A stretch of DNA of 64,000 bases from Caproicibacter sp046707225 (GTDB taxonomy: Bacteria; Bacillota; Clostridia; Oscillospirales; Acutalibacteraceae), in contig NZ_JBJKOP010000046.1 in the NCBI RefSeq assembly GCF_046707225.1, positions 1 through 64,000 on the forward strand, given 5' to 3'. Made by a program: the position numbers and the translations under genes. Below, one piece after another: positions 16,647 through 24,961 of this stretch. The notes beneath the pieces were generated by a model. The model did not search any database and was not told where the DNA came from. It saw nothing but the letters and a program-made list of their open reading frames with translations. Each line of letters begins with the position of its first letter. The stretch's first letter is position 1.

Positions 16647-17359
16647 TGCTGAGCTTCACGTTCGGAGGCAAGGACAGCTTTCAGGACTTTGGCATCTATG
16701 TGGCTTCCCGTCCGCATATCCCATCCCCGGAGCGCCGGGTAGCCTACATCGACGTGCCGGGAATGGACTCCCGGCTTCGGCGTGACAAGGGCACTTACGG
16801 CGATATCACTCTTTCCGTGGAATGCTCGTTTCTCGGCGACCCCGTTCCGAAAATCAGCGCCGTTAAAGGATGGCTTCTGGGCGCTGGCGAAGCTGATCTG
16901 ACTTTCAGCCACATTCCGGGACGGAAGTATCGCGCGCAGGTGGTGAACAGCATCGACTTTGAAATCGTGCTGAAAATCACCTCGCATTTCGTGATACTGT
17001 TCAACTGTCAGCCGTTCCAGTACGCGACCGATAATACACCCATTAGTGTTGCAGATGGTTCCGGCTATGTTCTATCCAATCCGGGAACGGTGAAAGCTCT
17101 TCCGGTCATTAAGGCAATCGGCTCCGGTGCGGGCGCTCTGACGGTGAACGGGAGTGCTGTGTCTTTCAGCGATATCGATGAGAATGTTATTCTCAACTCT
17201 GAAATTCAGGAAACGTATCAGGACACCGGCACGGAACTCATCAGCAAGAATTCCACCAAGACCGGGGATTATCCGGTACTTCTGCCGGGTGAAAATGCGA
17301 TCTCGTTCTCCGGCGGGATCACATCCCTTGAAATTACTCCGAACTGGCGGTGGCTGTAA
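16646..17359 (+). CDS. Distal tail protein (Dit-like)
   Basis: The protein has 237 residues and follows the tape measure directly, sharing one base with its stop codon. AAGGGGG lies 8 bases before the ATG. The N-terminal half (FTFGGKDSFQDFGIYVASRP, DVPGMDSRLRRDKGTYGDI) matches the Dit or phage tail family N-domain, which forms the hub ring under the tail tube. The C-terminal half is beta-rich and ends in GGITSLEITPNWRWL, as usual for Dit galectin-like domains. Confidence 0.87.
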   Translation: MLSFTFGGKDSFQDFGIYVASRPHIPSPERRVAYIDVPGMDSRLRRDKGTYGDITLSVECSFLGDPVPKISAVKGWLLGAGEADLTFSHIPGRKYRAQVVNSIDFEIVLKITSHFVILFNCQPFQYATDNTPISVADGSGYVLSNPGTVKALPVIKAIGSGAGALTVNGSAVSFSDIDENVILNSEIQETYQDTGTELISKNSTKTGDYPVLLPGENAISFSGGITSLEITPNWRWL

Positions 17360-19872
17360 TGGTGTTAGTCTATGATTCCAAGACGCAGGAATTTTCGAAT
17401 GACGGACTGGGGACGGTCACTCCAAGTTCCTGTGTCGTTTCGGAAGAAATCAACGGCGCGTTTGAACTGGAGCTGACGCATCCGGTCGATTCCTTCGGCA
17501 AGTGGAAACGACTCCAGAAAAACAATATCATCCGAGCAAATACACACCGTGGGATTCAGGCATTCCGTATCTACCGGGTGGTCAAGAACGTTGTCGACGG
17601 TACGGTGAAGGTGAATGCCCGGCATATTTTTTATGATTTGCTGGCTAATTTCGTGGAGGATGTCCGACCGACCGGCAAGACCGGAGCGGAAGCCGGACAG
17701 CAGATTCTGAGCGGATGCCAATACCTGACTCCGTTTACCTTCTCAAGCGACATCACACATACTTCCACCGCCTACTATCTCCGCCAGTCCCCGGTGCAGG
17801 CTTTTCTCGGTGACACTGATCAGGCATTTATCTCGAGGTGGGGAGGCGAGATCGTCCGGGATAATTTCAGCATCGCCGTCAACACCCGGCTCGGCGCGGA
17901 CAACGGAGTGCGGATCGCTTACGGAAAGAACATGGCGGGGCTGGAATTTCAGGAGGATGCTTCCGGCGTAGCGACGCGGATTCTTCCGGCGGCCCTGACC
18001 GAGGACAATCAAATTCTGCTGCTCCCGGAAAAGTATATCGACAGCTCCCATATCTCTGAATACCCGTTTCCCATTGTTGCCATGCTGGACACCGGCTTTC
18101 AGGTTGGGAAGGAAGTCGACGGCGCGGTTCCGTATCCTACAGTCGATTCCTGCTATACAGCCATGCGGCAGTTTGTTTCTGACCGGTATCTTGCCGGGGC
18201 TGACATTCCGAAGCTTTCCCTGTCCGTGGATTTCGTGGATTGGAAGGACATCACCGGTTATGAAAAATACAGGTCTTTGCTGACCGTGAATCTCGGCGAT
18301 GACGTGACGGTCGACTATGCACCGTTTGGCGTCAGTGTCAAGCTCAGGGTGTGCGCGGTATCGTACAACTGCCTGACCGACCGGTTCGAAACGCTGACCG
18401 TCGGAGAGAAGCGGATTTCCGTCGTGAATTCCATCAACTCCGCTTCGCGGCAGCTCAGCGAAGTAAAGCGGGAAATTACAGTTACCAATCAGAACGTGTC
18501 CTCTGTCACGGAAAACGTATCTGACCTGAACAGTGACGACAAGCTGACTCCGGGTGAAAAAAGCGCCGCCCTGCGCGAGTGGAGTTCCTTTGCCAATGAA
18601 AAAGGAACGCTCAGCACGCAGGCCACGGCGCTTGGAATTACAACCGAACTGTCTGCCTACAACGACTCGTTCCAGCTCCTCTCCAATTACCTGAATGGCG
18701 GAGCGCTGTACACGACCGGTATCCCCCTCTGGCTGGATTCCGGCCACCTCAGTGTGACCACTGAAATCAGCGGCACACAGTACCGGCAGAAATTTGAGGA
18801 TTACTATGCTGCCCGAAACACACTGGTTCAGGCGATTACCGCAAAGCTCAAGGCGCTGGCTGATACCGCACAGAACGGCGTCAACGCCAACACGAACGAA
18901 ATCACGACGATCAATTCGACGCTCACGACAGTTCAGACCGATGTGAACGGCCTGCAGACTTCGGTTTCCAGCATTGACGACCAGATTTCCAACACCGAGG
19001 ACGGCATCGCGCTCCGGCTTTCGAATGCGGAATCGACCATTGAACAGCACAGCGCTTCCATTGTCACCAAAGTCGAAAGCAGCACCTTCGACGGATATGT
19101 TTCGGAAAATGACGCACAGTTTTCAGACGTTGATACCCGGCTGACCACGATGCAGCAGACCGTGGACGGTTTGTCGCTTTCGATCAGCCGGACCGGCTAC
19201 CGAAATCTGCTGAAAAACTCAGCGGGCCGGAACGGGCTGACCTTCTGGAGCACAACCGAAACAGTCACTACCGTTTCCAATACGGATACTTCAAACAACA
19301 CGGTCAGCAATTCCGCGTTCCTCATGGCGGCGGGCAGCGCCATCTCGCAGGATTTTTCCCTGAAATTCAACGCGGCACATACGGTTTCTTTGCTCTTTCG
19401 GGCTTCCGGCTCCGGCGGAACAGTTACGGTCAGCATTACACAAAACGGAGCCGAATCCGTTTTATATGACAACGCGAATACCGGCACGGACTGGGAGTTC
19501 GTCACCTTTTCCTTCCATTCTCTGGACACGGTCTGCTCCATTAAAATTACAGCTTCCATTGAAATTCTCGCGTCCGATCTAATCGTTTCCGAGGGCACAA
19601 ACATCGCGCCGTGGGTACAGTCCGACGAAGAGCTCTACACGACGAATTTTATCGCCGACAGCACCGGTCTGACGATTGGGAGCAACACCACCGACATGAA
19701 AGCCCACATCTCTACATCGGCATTTGAAATCTATCGCGGCGATGATCTGCGTATCAACGTCGCGCCGGACGGAACGCGCCTGCAGAAAACCATTATTGAG
19801 GACGATCTCACCGTCGGCAGCGTTAAGGAAATTGTCCGGGCTGGGGTCGGAGTGGACTTTGTAGTGATATAA
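17359..19872 (+). CDS. Tail-associated endopeptidase / baseplate hub protein
   Basis: The protein has 837 residues; its ATG shares a base with the preceding stop codon. Residues 1-370 match the Prophage_tail (tail endopeptidase) domain that forms the baseplate hub. A stretch at 375-470 resembles the domain starting DKLTPGEKSALREWSSF. Residues 500-610 are coiled-coil rich (repeated Asn/Thr/Val heptads). Residues 615-760 look like a beta-sandwich carbohydrate-binding module (RNLLKNSAGRNGLTFWS). The protein probably contacts the cell wall during infection. The catalytic residues of the endopeptidase part cannot be assigned with confidence. Confidence 0.85.
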   Translation: MVLVYDSKTQEFSNDGLGTVTPSSCVVSEEINGAFELELTHPVDSFGKWKRLQKNNIIRANTHRGIQAFRIYRVVKNVVDGTVKVNARHIFYDLLANFVEDVRPTGKTGAEAGQQILSGCQYLTPFTFSSDITHTSTAYYLRQSPVQAFLGDTDQAFISRWGGEIVRDNFSIAVNTRLGADNGVRIAYGKNMAGLEFQEDASGVATRILPAALTEDNQILLLPEKYIDSSHISEYPFPIVAMLDTGFQVGKEVDGAVPYPTVDSCYTAMRQFVSDRYLAGADIPKLSLSVDFVDWKDITGYEKYRSLLTVNLGDDVTVDYAPFGVSVKLRVCAVSYNCLTDRFETLTVGEKRISVVNSINSASRQLSEVKREITVTNQNVSSVTENVSDLNSDDKLTPGEKSAALREWSSFANEKGTLSTQATALGITTELSAYNDSFQLLSNYLNGGALYTTGIPLWLDSGHLSVTTEISGTQYRQKFEDYYAARNTLVQAITAKLKALADTAQNGVNANTNEITTINSTLTTVQTDVNGLQTSVSSIDDQISNTEDGIALRLSNAESTIEQHSASIVTKVESSTFDGYVSENDAQFSDVDTRLTTMQQTVDGLSLSISRTGYRNLLKNSAGRNGLTFWSTTETVTTVSNTDTSNNTVSNSAFLMAAGSAISQDFSLKFNAAHTVSLLFRASGSGGTVTVSITQNGAESVLYDNANTGTDWEFVTFSFHSLDTVCSIKITASIEILASDLIVSEGTNIAPWVQSDEELYTTNFIADSTGLTIGSNTTDMKAHISTSAFEIYRGDDLRINVAPDGTRLQKTIIEDDLTVGSVKEIVRAGVGVDFVVI

Positions 19873-19873
19873 A

Positions 19874-20143
19874 TTATTTATTTGAGATAGGTTTCCAGGT
19901 GCTGTCTTTGACATCGTCTTGATTCGGCTTTCTCACATGTTTCAGCATATTTTTCTGGCAGGCCCCAAATTCTGAATAATTTTTTTGAGCCTGCCGCAGT
20001 GAAACGTCATTTGCTCCGCCAACAAAATCCACATCATCAAATTGAATATCATCATCTTCCCAAAAGCAAATAGGACAAATATCATATTCGTGTTCATTCT
20101 GTAAAGTCTTATATCCACAACAGGGGCAAGTATATTTTTTCAT
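19874..20143 (-). CDS. CPCC-family cysteine-rich protein, cargo gene
   Basis: The protein has 89 residues and starts MKKYTCPCCGYKTL, followed by a second pair CPICFWEDDD, the hallmark of the Cys-rich CPCC family. The two pairs probably bind one zinc ion. Known members occur as small accessory genes, often near toxin or immunity loci; no activity is proven. It faces against the late operon, begins 1 base beyond the tail gene stop, has GGGGAG 7 bases before its ATG and a TATAAT box at 20168-20173. It is the third leftward cassette in this prophage. Confidence 0.8.
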   Translation of the reverse strand: MKKYTCPCCGYKTLQNEHEYDICPICFWEDDDIQFDDVDFVGGANDVSLRQAQKNYSEFGACQKNMLKHVRKPNQDDVKDSTWKPISNK

Positions 20144-20213
20144 TCAGTCACTCCCCACATTGAAATGATTATATAAAATTCTTCCATTAGTAAATTGATA
20201 TTGGAGAATAAAT

Positions 20214-21923
20214 ATGTCTGAAATCATCAGCGCCCTGCAGAACGGATCGCAGGTCAAGGTTGTGTATTCCTATACCCAGAATATCTCCGCGAATACGTCG
20301 GCCATCACCACTTCCCTGTATGTTCACCGCGACAGCTACGGACCTTCGTATGCCGATTCCTGTACCGCGTATATCAACATCAACGGCGCTCGGGCTATGA
20401 CGTACACGGCGGGCTTCACGATCGGGTCGAGCTGGGTGCAGATCGGCAGCACGGCGACCGCGACCGTCGCGCACAATGCCGACGGTACCAAAATCGTCAA
20501 CATCGCCGGATACTTTAATTCCAGCGTCACCTCAAAACTCGAAAATCTCGGTGTTTCCCAGAACATCACACTGGCAACGATTCCAAGGGCGAGCCAAATC
20601 ACGGCGTCCTCCGGTTCTTTCAACATCGGCGGTTCCATTACAATCTACACGAACCGGAAGAGTACTTCCTTTACGCATGCCCTGAATTTGTATTTCGGCG
20701 GCTATGCCACGACGATCACCTACGATATTACCGACAGCTACACTTGGAACACCTCCGGGTGGGCCTCGGCCATGTACCAGCAGATTCCGAACACGAATAC
20801 CGGAACCGGCACGCTGCGGCTCATCACCTACGACGCGGGCGGCAGCGTGGTCGGATACACGGAACTGGTAATTACGGCCCATGTGGTTAACAGCAATCCA
20901 TCGTTCACCAATTTCTCCTATGCCGATGTGGATTCCAATACCGTCGCGCTGACCGGCGATTCTTCACAAATCGTCCAAACAAAATCGAATCTCCGGGTGA
21001 CCGTGACCGGCGCGTCGGCACAGAATTACGCGACCGTTTCCTCTTACCGGGTGCAGTACGGCTCCAAGACGGTAACAAGCAGTTCCAGTGTCATCAGCTT
21101 TGGCACCGTGTCCGCAAGCGACAGCCTAATCGTGACCGTCGTCGACAGCCGGGGTAACACGGCACAGCAGAGCGTCGCCATCACGACGATTGCCTATTCC
21201 CCGCCGGTGATTTCTTCCGTTTCACTCTCCCGCGTGAACAACATCGAAGCCGGAACGGGGCTGCAATGCGCCGGGACATACGCTGCCTACATGGTAACGA
21301 AAAGCCAGTATTTTCTGAAATACCGGTACAAGACAACTTCTTCCGGCACATGGAGCGAATACGTCCCCGTCACGCCGACCGTGAGCGGCGGTGATTTCTC
21401 GTTCAACGCCAGCATCGGGAACTTCGATATCGACTCGTCGTTCAACTTTGAGATCGCGGCGTCCGACTATTATGTCTCAACCGTACAGTCTGCCCTGCTG
21501 CCCACGGCAAAGCCGGTCTTTTCCATCCGCGACGGACAGATCGGCGTCAACAAAATCCCGGAGAACGGGGCGCTGGACGTCAGCGGCGACGTTTATATCT
21601 CCGGTTCCAAGGCTTACAGCGACGGCTATCATCCCAGCGCCGATACTGTAGACGGGCTGCACATCCTGCGCGGCGCGGCATCCGGGACCACGGCGACACA
21701 AACGGCATACGGTTCCATCTACTACTCGGCGGATATCAACATCAGCTTCGGAATGACTTTGCCGGTGGTTCCGTATGTCCTGACGTCGTTCAACACGAAC
21801 GGCTTCGGCTACTGCGTCATCAAAAGCACAAGTACGACCGGGTTCACAGTCAAAATCACCAATGAGGTCACATCCTCGGGTGTAAACTGGGGAATCCATT
21901 GGCTCGCAATCTATGAATCGTAA
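20214..21923 (+). CDS. Phage tail fibre / receptor-binding protein (DUF859-like)
   Basis: The protein has 569 residues of mostly beta structure rich in Ser, Thr and Asn. The first 320 residues resemble DUF859 siphovirus proteins (repeated strands such as YSYTQNISANTSAITTSLYV). Then comes a Fn3-like stretch, a spike motif (FSIRDGQIGVNKIPENGALDVSGDVYIS, given here in two parts: FSIRDGQIGVNK and GALDVSGDVYIS), and a C-terminal domain of about 75 residues ending WGIHWLAIYES that resembles H-type lectins. I infer host recognition. A TTGGAG site precedes the ATG. It is the last recognisable phage gene. Confidence 0.75.
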   Translation: MSEIISALQNGSQVKVVYSYTQNISANTSAITTSLYVHRDSYGPSYADSCTAYININGARAMTYTAGFTIGSSWVQIGSTATATVAHNADGTKIVNIAGYFNSSVTSKLENLGVSQNITLATIPRASQITASSGSFNIGGSITIYTNRKSTSFTHALNLYFGGYATTITYDITDSYTWNTSGWASAMYQQIPNTNTGTGTLRLITYDAGGSVVGYTELVITAHVVNSNPSFTNFSYADVDSNTVALTGDSSQIVQTKSNLRVTVTGASAQNYATVSSYRVQYGSKTVTSSSSVISFGTVSASDSLIVTVVDSRGNTAQQSVAITTIAYSPPVISSVSLSRVNNIEAGTGLQCAGTYAAYMVTKSQYFLKYRYKTTSSGTWSEYVPVTPTVSGGDFSFNASIGNFDIDSSFNFEIAASDYYVSTVQSALLPTAKPVFSIRDGQIGVNKIPENGALDVSGDVYISGSKAYSDGYHPSADTVDGLHILRGAASGTTATQTAYGSIYYSADINISFGMTLPVVPYVLTSFNTNGFGYCVIKSTSTTGFTVKITNEVTSSGVNWGIHWLAIYES

Positions 21924-22245
21924 CAGTTGAAAAGCAAAACGCAATATTGCAGATGGAACACCTGATTTTTGCCCTTTAAAACAATGCGGGTGAAGTCCGT
22001 CAAAATTATGTAGAAAATTCCAGCCGGCGATTCTTTCGCATCCGCTTGATGTTCCTGCCTTTCAGAGTTATACTACCCATGATAGGATTTTGCGGGTCCG
22101 TTCGGTATTGTGAATCAAAGCATTTGGAGGACATGCTCGTTTGTCCACAACAGGGAATTGGTTTTAGGAATCAAAACTTCAGGAATTACGGTGTTTGCAT
22201 GGACAAACTGTAAAAATTTTACTTACTTAGCAAATTTTAACTCTA
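21924..22245. other. Prophage right-end region without a clear gene
   Basis: These 320 bases hold no convincing gene. A good promoter is present at 22046-22074. It is followed by GGAGG and an ATG at 22133 that opens only 26 codons (ending at 22213), probably not a real gene. After 22231 the frame runs straight into the asnB fragment. Holin and endolysin genes, normally found here, are absent. Confidence 0.6.
22046..22074 (+). promoter_or_regulatory. Sigma-A type promoter at the prophage right end
   Basis: TTGATG (22046-22051) and TATACT (22069-22074) are 17 bases apart. It reads into the short frame at 22133 and the asnB fragment. It could be a relic of the asnB promoter or belong to the phage. 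Confidence 0.6.
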
Positions 22246-22686
22246 TGGGACCGCAAAGACCGCATGAGCATGGCCAGCGGGCTGGAGGTCCGCGTCCCCT
22301 ATGCGGACCACCGGATTGTAGAGTATGTTTTCAACGCCCCCTGGAGCTACAAATGTCCCGACGGCGTCGTAAAGGGGCTTCTGCGGGACGCCGCCCGCCC
22401 CTGGCTGCCCGAAGACGTCCGCACACGCCGGAAGAGCCCCTATCCGAAGACGCATAACCCCGCATATGAACGGATTCTCCGCCGCAGGCTGGACCTCGTG
22501 ATGAAGGACGAGGAGGAACCGCTCCATCTCCTGGTGAATTCCGCGGCGGTTGAGCAAATGCTAAGTGAAAAATCGGATTACGGGAAACCGTGGTTCGGGC
22601 AGCTGATGGCGGGACCGCAGATGATGGCATATCTTCTGCAGATCAACTATTGGATGAAGAATTATGAAATTGAGATCGAGTTATAA
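22246..22686 (+). pseudogene. asnB: Asparagine synthetase (glutamine-hydrolysing), 3' fragment
   Basis: The frame reads DRKDRMSMASGLEVRVPYAD and on to LLQINYWMKNYEIEIEL, the C-terminal 145 or so residues of AsnB's synthetase domain. The DRMSMASGLEVRVP stretch is a hallmark of the family. The N-terminal glutaminase domain with its catalytic Cys2 and most of the ATP-binding domain are missing. The break lies at the prophage edge near 22246, so the gene was probably cut by prophage integration or by a deletion involving it. The remaining piece cannot be active on its own. Confidence 0.88.
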
Positions 22687-22690
22687 CCTC

Positions 22691-22727
22691 AAAAAACCTG
22701 CCGGGGCAAGAACCCGGCAGGTTTTTA
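22691..22727. terminator. Bidirectional rho-independent terminator
   Basis: AAACCTGCCGGG (22694-22705) pairs perfectly with CCCGGCAGGTTT (22713-22724), flanked by A and T runs on both sides. It serves both the asnB fragment and the convergent NlpC/P60 gene. Confidence 0.92.
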
Positions 22728-22742
22728 ATTTTGCTCTGTAAT

Positions 22743-23429
22743 TTACTGTATGGCGGAATCCGGCTCAGACGACACCATGACTCCCGATTCGTCAAACGTA
22801 TAAGTCACCCCGTCGATCGTACGCGACGTGCCGACTACATATTGTCCGTTCTCATAATAATACTGATCCCCTTCAAAGGTGACGAACCCATTTTCCGGGT
22901 AACTGATTTGAGGAAGTTTAAACCATTTGGTCCAGTGATAACTGCCGCCGATCACTTTGCCGTATTTCATGTTCTCTCCGGAACAACGGTTGTCCACCGA
23001 TTTATTTCCTCCCACGTAAACCCCAACGTGACCCGGGCTGTAAAGGATCAGTCCGTGAATGCGCGGGAGTGTGGATGCATCGGACAGGTTGATGCTGCCT
23101 TTCACTTTCGCTGAGGCGAGCATGGAAGTCGAACTGCCGGCAACGGAAATCAGACCCGGATCCGGGTCGCAGTCATCGCCCTGCCACCAAAGATAGGATT
23201 TGACCAGACCGGAACAGTCGGTGGAACGGGAACCGTCAATATACTGGCCATAGTGCCCGTACTGGTATTCCCATCCTTCCTGATAGGCCTTCAGAACATG
23301 CTCCGACAGGCCGACGCCCGTCTTTGCCTCCGCAGCCGACGCGGGTACCGCCTGAAATGCCAAAACGCCCCACAAGGCAAAATTCATCAAGAGAGCGGCA
23401 ACAAAAGCAAATCCCCGTTTTGATCTCAT
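22743..23429 (-). CDS. Secreted NlpC/P60 peptidoglycan hydrolase with cell-wall-binding repeats
   Basis: The protein has 228 residues. A signal peptide ends near ASA-AE at 31-34. The NlpC/P60 domain follows, with the nucleophile Cys72 in STDCSGLV and His134 in SPGHVGVYVGG. Residues 185-225 resemble choline-binding-type wall repeats (GFVTFEGDQYYYENGQYV). It would cut peptide bonds in peptidoglycan outside the cell. GAAGGAT precedes the ATG by 7 bases. The promoter at 23484-23512 overlaps a WalR-like box, fitting control by the cell-wall stress two-component system. It is not close enough to phage endolysins to be called part of the prophage. Confidence 0.87.
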   Translation of the reverse strand: MRSKRGFAFVAALLMNFALWGVLAFQAVPASAAEAKTGVGLSEHVLKAYQEGWEYQYGHYGQYIDGSRSTDCSGLVKSYLWWQGDDCDPDPGLISVAGSSTSMLASAKVKGSINLSDASTLPRIHGLILYSPGHVGVYVGGNKSVDNRCSGENMKYGKVIGGSYHWTKWFKLPQISYPENGFVTFEGDQYYYENGQYVVGTSRTIDGVTYTFDESGVMVSSEPDSAIQ

Positions 23430-23467
23430 GGCGCATCCTTCTTCCGATTACGAACTTTTAACAACTG

Positions 23468-23484
23468 TTACAATTTAGTAACAT
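23468..23484 (-). promoter_or_regulatory. WalR (YycF)-like binding site
   Basis: On the minus strand TGTTAC-N5-TGTAAC matches the WalR consensus TGTWAH-N5-TGTWAH in both half-sites. A second, weaker pair, TGTTAC-N5-TGTGAT, lies just upstream between the -35 and -10 boxes. The strong site lies directly downstream of the -10 box, a position that in known WalR targets usually means repression. Confidence 0.65.
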
Positions 23485-23512
23485 AATATCACACAAAGGT
23501 AACAGTTGCAAC
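23484..23512 (-). promoter_or_regulatory. Sigma-A promoter of the NlpC/P60 gene
   Basis: TTGCAA (23507-23512) and TATTAT (23484-23489) on the minus strand are 17 bases apart. The predicted start near 23477 gives a leader of about 48 bases. Confidence 0.75.
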
Positions 23513-23584
23513 AGAAAAAGGAAGCGCAGGGATAAATTTGTAGTATTTTTACAAGGGATAGGAAATAGTTTTTGTAATATTTAC

Positions 23585-24952
23585 CTATTCATGAAGAAGA
23601 AACGCGACAATTTCTTCGGTATGCATGGAACGGGAGCCCTTAACAAGAACGGAATCACCGGGCTCCAGCAATGTTTTCAGCACTTCGCAGGCCTGTCGGT
23701 TATCGCCGCATACACGGCAATCCATGTCGGAGCGGACAGCTCGCGCTCCTTCCGCCATGAGGGCGGCACGCTTTCCAATCGTGATGAGTACGTCCACGCC
23801 GGAATCGGCGGCGAATTCACCCACATTCCGGTGCGCTTCGGCGGAATAGCTGCCCAGCTCCAGCATATCGGCCAGCACGGCCACCCGCTTTCCGCTTTTC
23901 AGGGATTTCAGAACCCCAAGGCTGCTTTTTGCCGAATCCGGACTTGAATTATAGCTGTCGTCCAGGATGATTACACCGTTCTCACGGCGGATTTGCTGCC
24001 TCATGGCGGGCGCGCGGTAGTTTGAAAGAGCCGCCGCGGCATCGGGCAGCGGTACGCCGAGCTGGCCGGCAACGGCAAGTCCCGCAAGCGCATTGAGAAC
24101 ATGGTGCGTTCCGATCATGGGGAGCGATACCTCCCCCGCTTCTCCGTTCGGAGCAATGTATTGGAAACGGGTCGACTCCCCCGTGATTTCGATCCCCTCC
24201 GCCCGAAAGTCGCAGTCCTCTCCCGTTCCAAACAAAACTGTTTGAAAAGGAAGAGTTCCGGCCAGGCCGCGCAGCATTTCATCGTCCCCGTTTAAAAACA
24301 GTACGGAACCCGGATGAAACCGGTCGGTAATATGCAGTTTCTCCGCCAAGATATTCCGGCGGCTTCCCAACTGCTCGATGTGGGAAACGCCGATGTTTGT
24401 CATCACCGCATAATCCGGCGCGGCAATTTTCGCAATCCGGCTCATTTCCCCGAATTCGCTCATCCCCATTTCGACGACCGCGGCGCCGTATTCTTCGGAA
24501 AGGCGGAACACCGTCAGAGGAACCCCGACCTGACTGTTGTTGTTCCCGCGGGTTTTCATCACATTCAGCCCCGCCGAAAGAGCCAGGGCCACCATTTCTT
24601 TCGTGGACGTTTTCCCCACGCTGCCCGTGATGCCGACAACCGGCAGGGAAAATCGCTTTCTGTACTCGGCGGCGATGCGCTGGAGCGCGTCCTTCGTGTC
24701 GCCGACGGCGATCCAGGCGCCCGGACCGCCCGCCGACTGATGCTCCTGGGTCAGAACAGCCGCAGCGCCCGCTTCCAGAACGGAGGGGATGAATTCATGT
24801 GCGTCTACCCGCTCGCCGCAGATCGGGACAAACAGCGCCCCCGGGGCAACCTCGCGGCTGTCCGTTGAAACCGACGTCACTTCGGCGGTCGGACTGCCGC
24901 AGAGCAGCCGGCCTGCGCACGCCGATACCATTTCAGAAACCGTCATTTTCAT
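23585..24952 (-). CDS. murF: UDP-N-acetylmuramoyl-tripeptide--D-alanyl-D-alanine ligase
   Basis: MurF adds D-Ala-D-Ala to the UDP-MurNAc-tripeptide, the last cytoplasmic step of pentapeptide synthesis. The protein has 455 residues, normal for the family. The ATP loop GITGSVGKTST is at 108-118; NNNSQVGVPLT, the central HHVLNALA segment and the DDSYNSSPDS motif of Mur ligases are all present. The gene starts 9 bases after murE on the same strand and shares its promoter. Confidence 0.95.
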   Translation of the reverse strand: MKMTVSEMVSACAGRLLCGSPTAEVTSVSTDSREVAPGALFVPICGERVDAHEFIPSVLEAGAAAVLTQEHQSAGGPGAWIAVGDTKDALQRIAAEYRKRFSLPVVGITGSVGKTSTKEMVALALSAGLNVMKTRGNNNSQVGVPLTVFRLSEEYGAAVVEMGMSEFGEMSRIAKIAAPDYAVMTNIGVSHIEQLGSRRNILAEKLHITDRFHPGSVLFLNGDDEMLRGLAGTLPFQTVLFGTGEDCDFRAEGIEITGESTRFQYIAPNGEAGEVSLPMIGTHHVLNALAGLAVAGQLGVPLPDAAAALSNYRAPAMRQQIRRENGVIILDDSYNSSPDSAKSSLGVLKSLKSGKRVAVLADMLELGSYSAEAHRNVGEFAADSGVDVLITIGKRAALMAEGARAVRSDMDCRVCGDNRQACEVLKTLLEPGDSVLVKGSRSMHTEEIVAFLLHE

Positions 24953-24961
24953 AGAATCCCC

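Larger units (their letters stand above)
1..22245. mobile_element. Prophage, right-hand (late gene) part, HK97-like siphovirus
   Basis: Packaging, head, protease, capsid, connector, tail tube, tape measure, baseplate and fibre genes follow each other rightward in the usual siphovirus order, mostly with 1-35 base overlaps or short gaps. The left edge lies outside the window. The right edge is placed where homology to asparagine synthetase begins, near 22246. Three AT-rich gene cassettes on the opposite strand interrupt the otherwise tight operon. No integrase, repressor, holin or endolysin is visible, so either these lie left of the window or the element is incomplete. The exact attachment site cannot be fixed from one end. 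Confidence 0.9.

Noticed and set aside
17743..19050. A 435-codon open frame on the minus strand under the tail endopeptidase gene
   Set aside because: It is antisense to a well-supported phage gene, has no ribosome site and its codon use mirrors the + strand gene. Long antisense frames are expected in GC-rich coding DNA.
22133..22213. A 26-codon frame after GGAGG at the prophage right end
   Set aside because: Very short, only 2 bases between ribosome site and ATG, and no recognisable product.
22743..23429. NlpC/P60 gene as a phage endolysin
   Set aside because: It has a host-type signal peptide and wall-binding repeats, its own promoter with a WalR-like box, and lies beyond the asnB fragment and a terminator.
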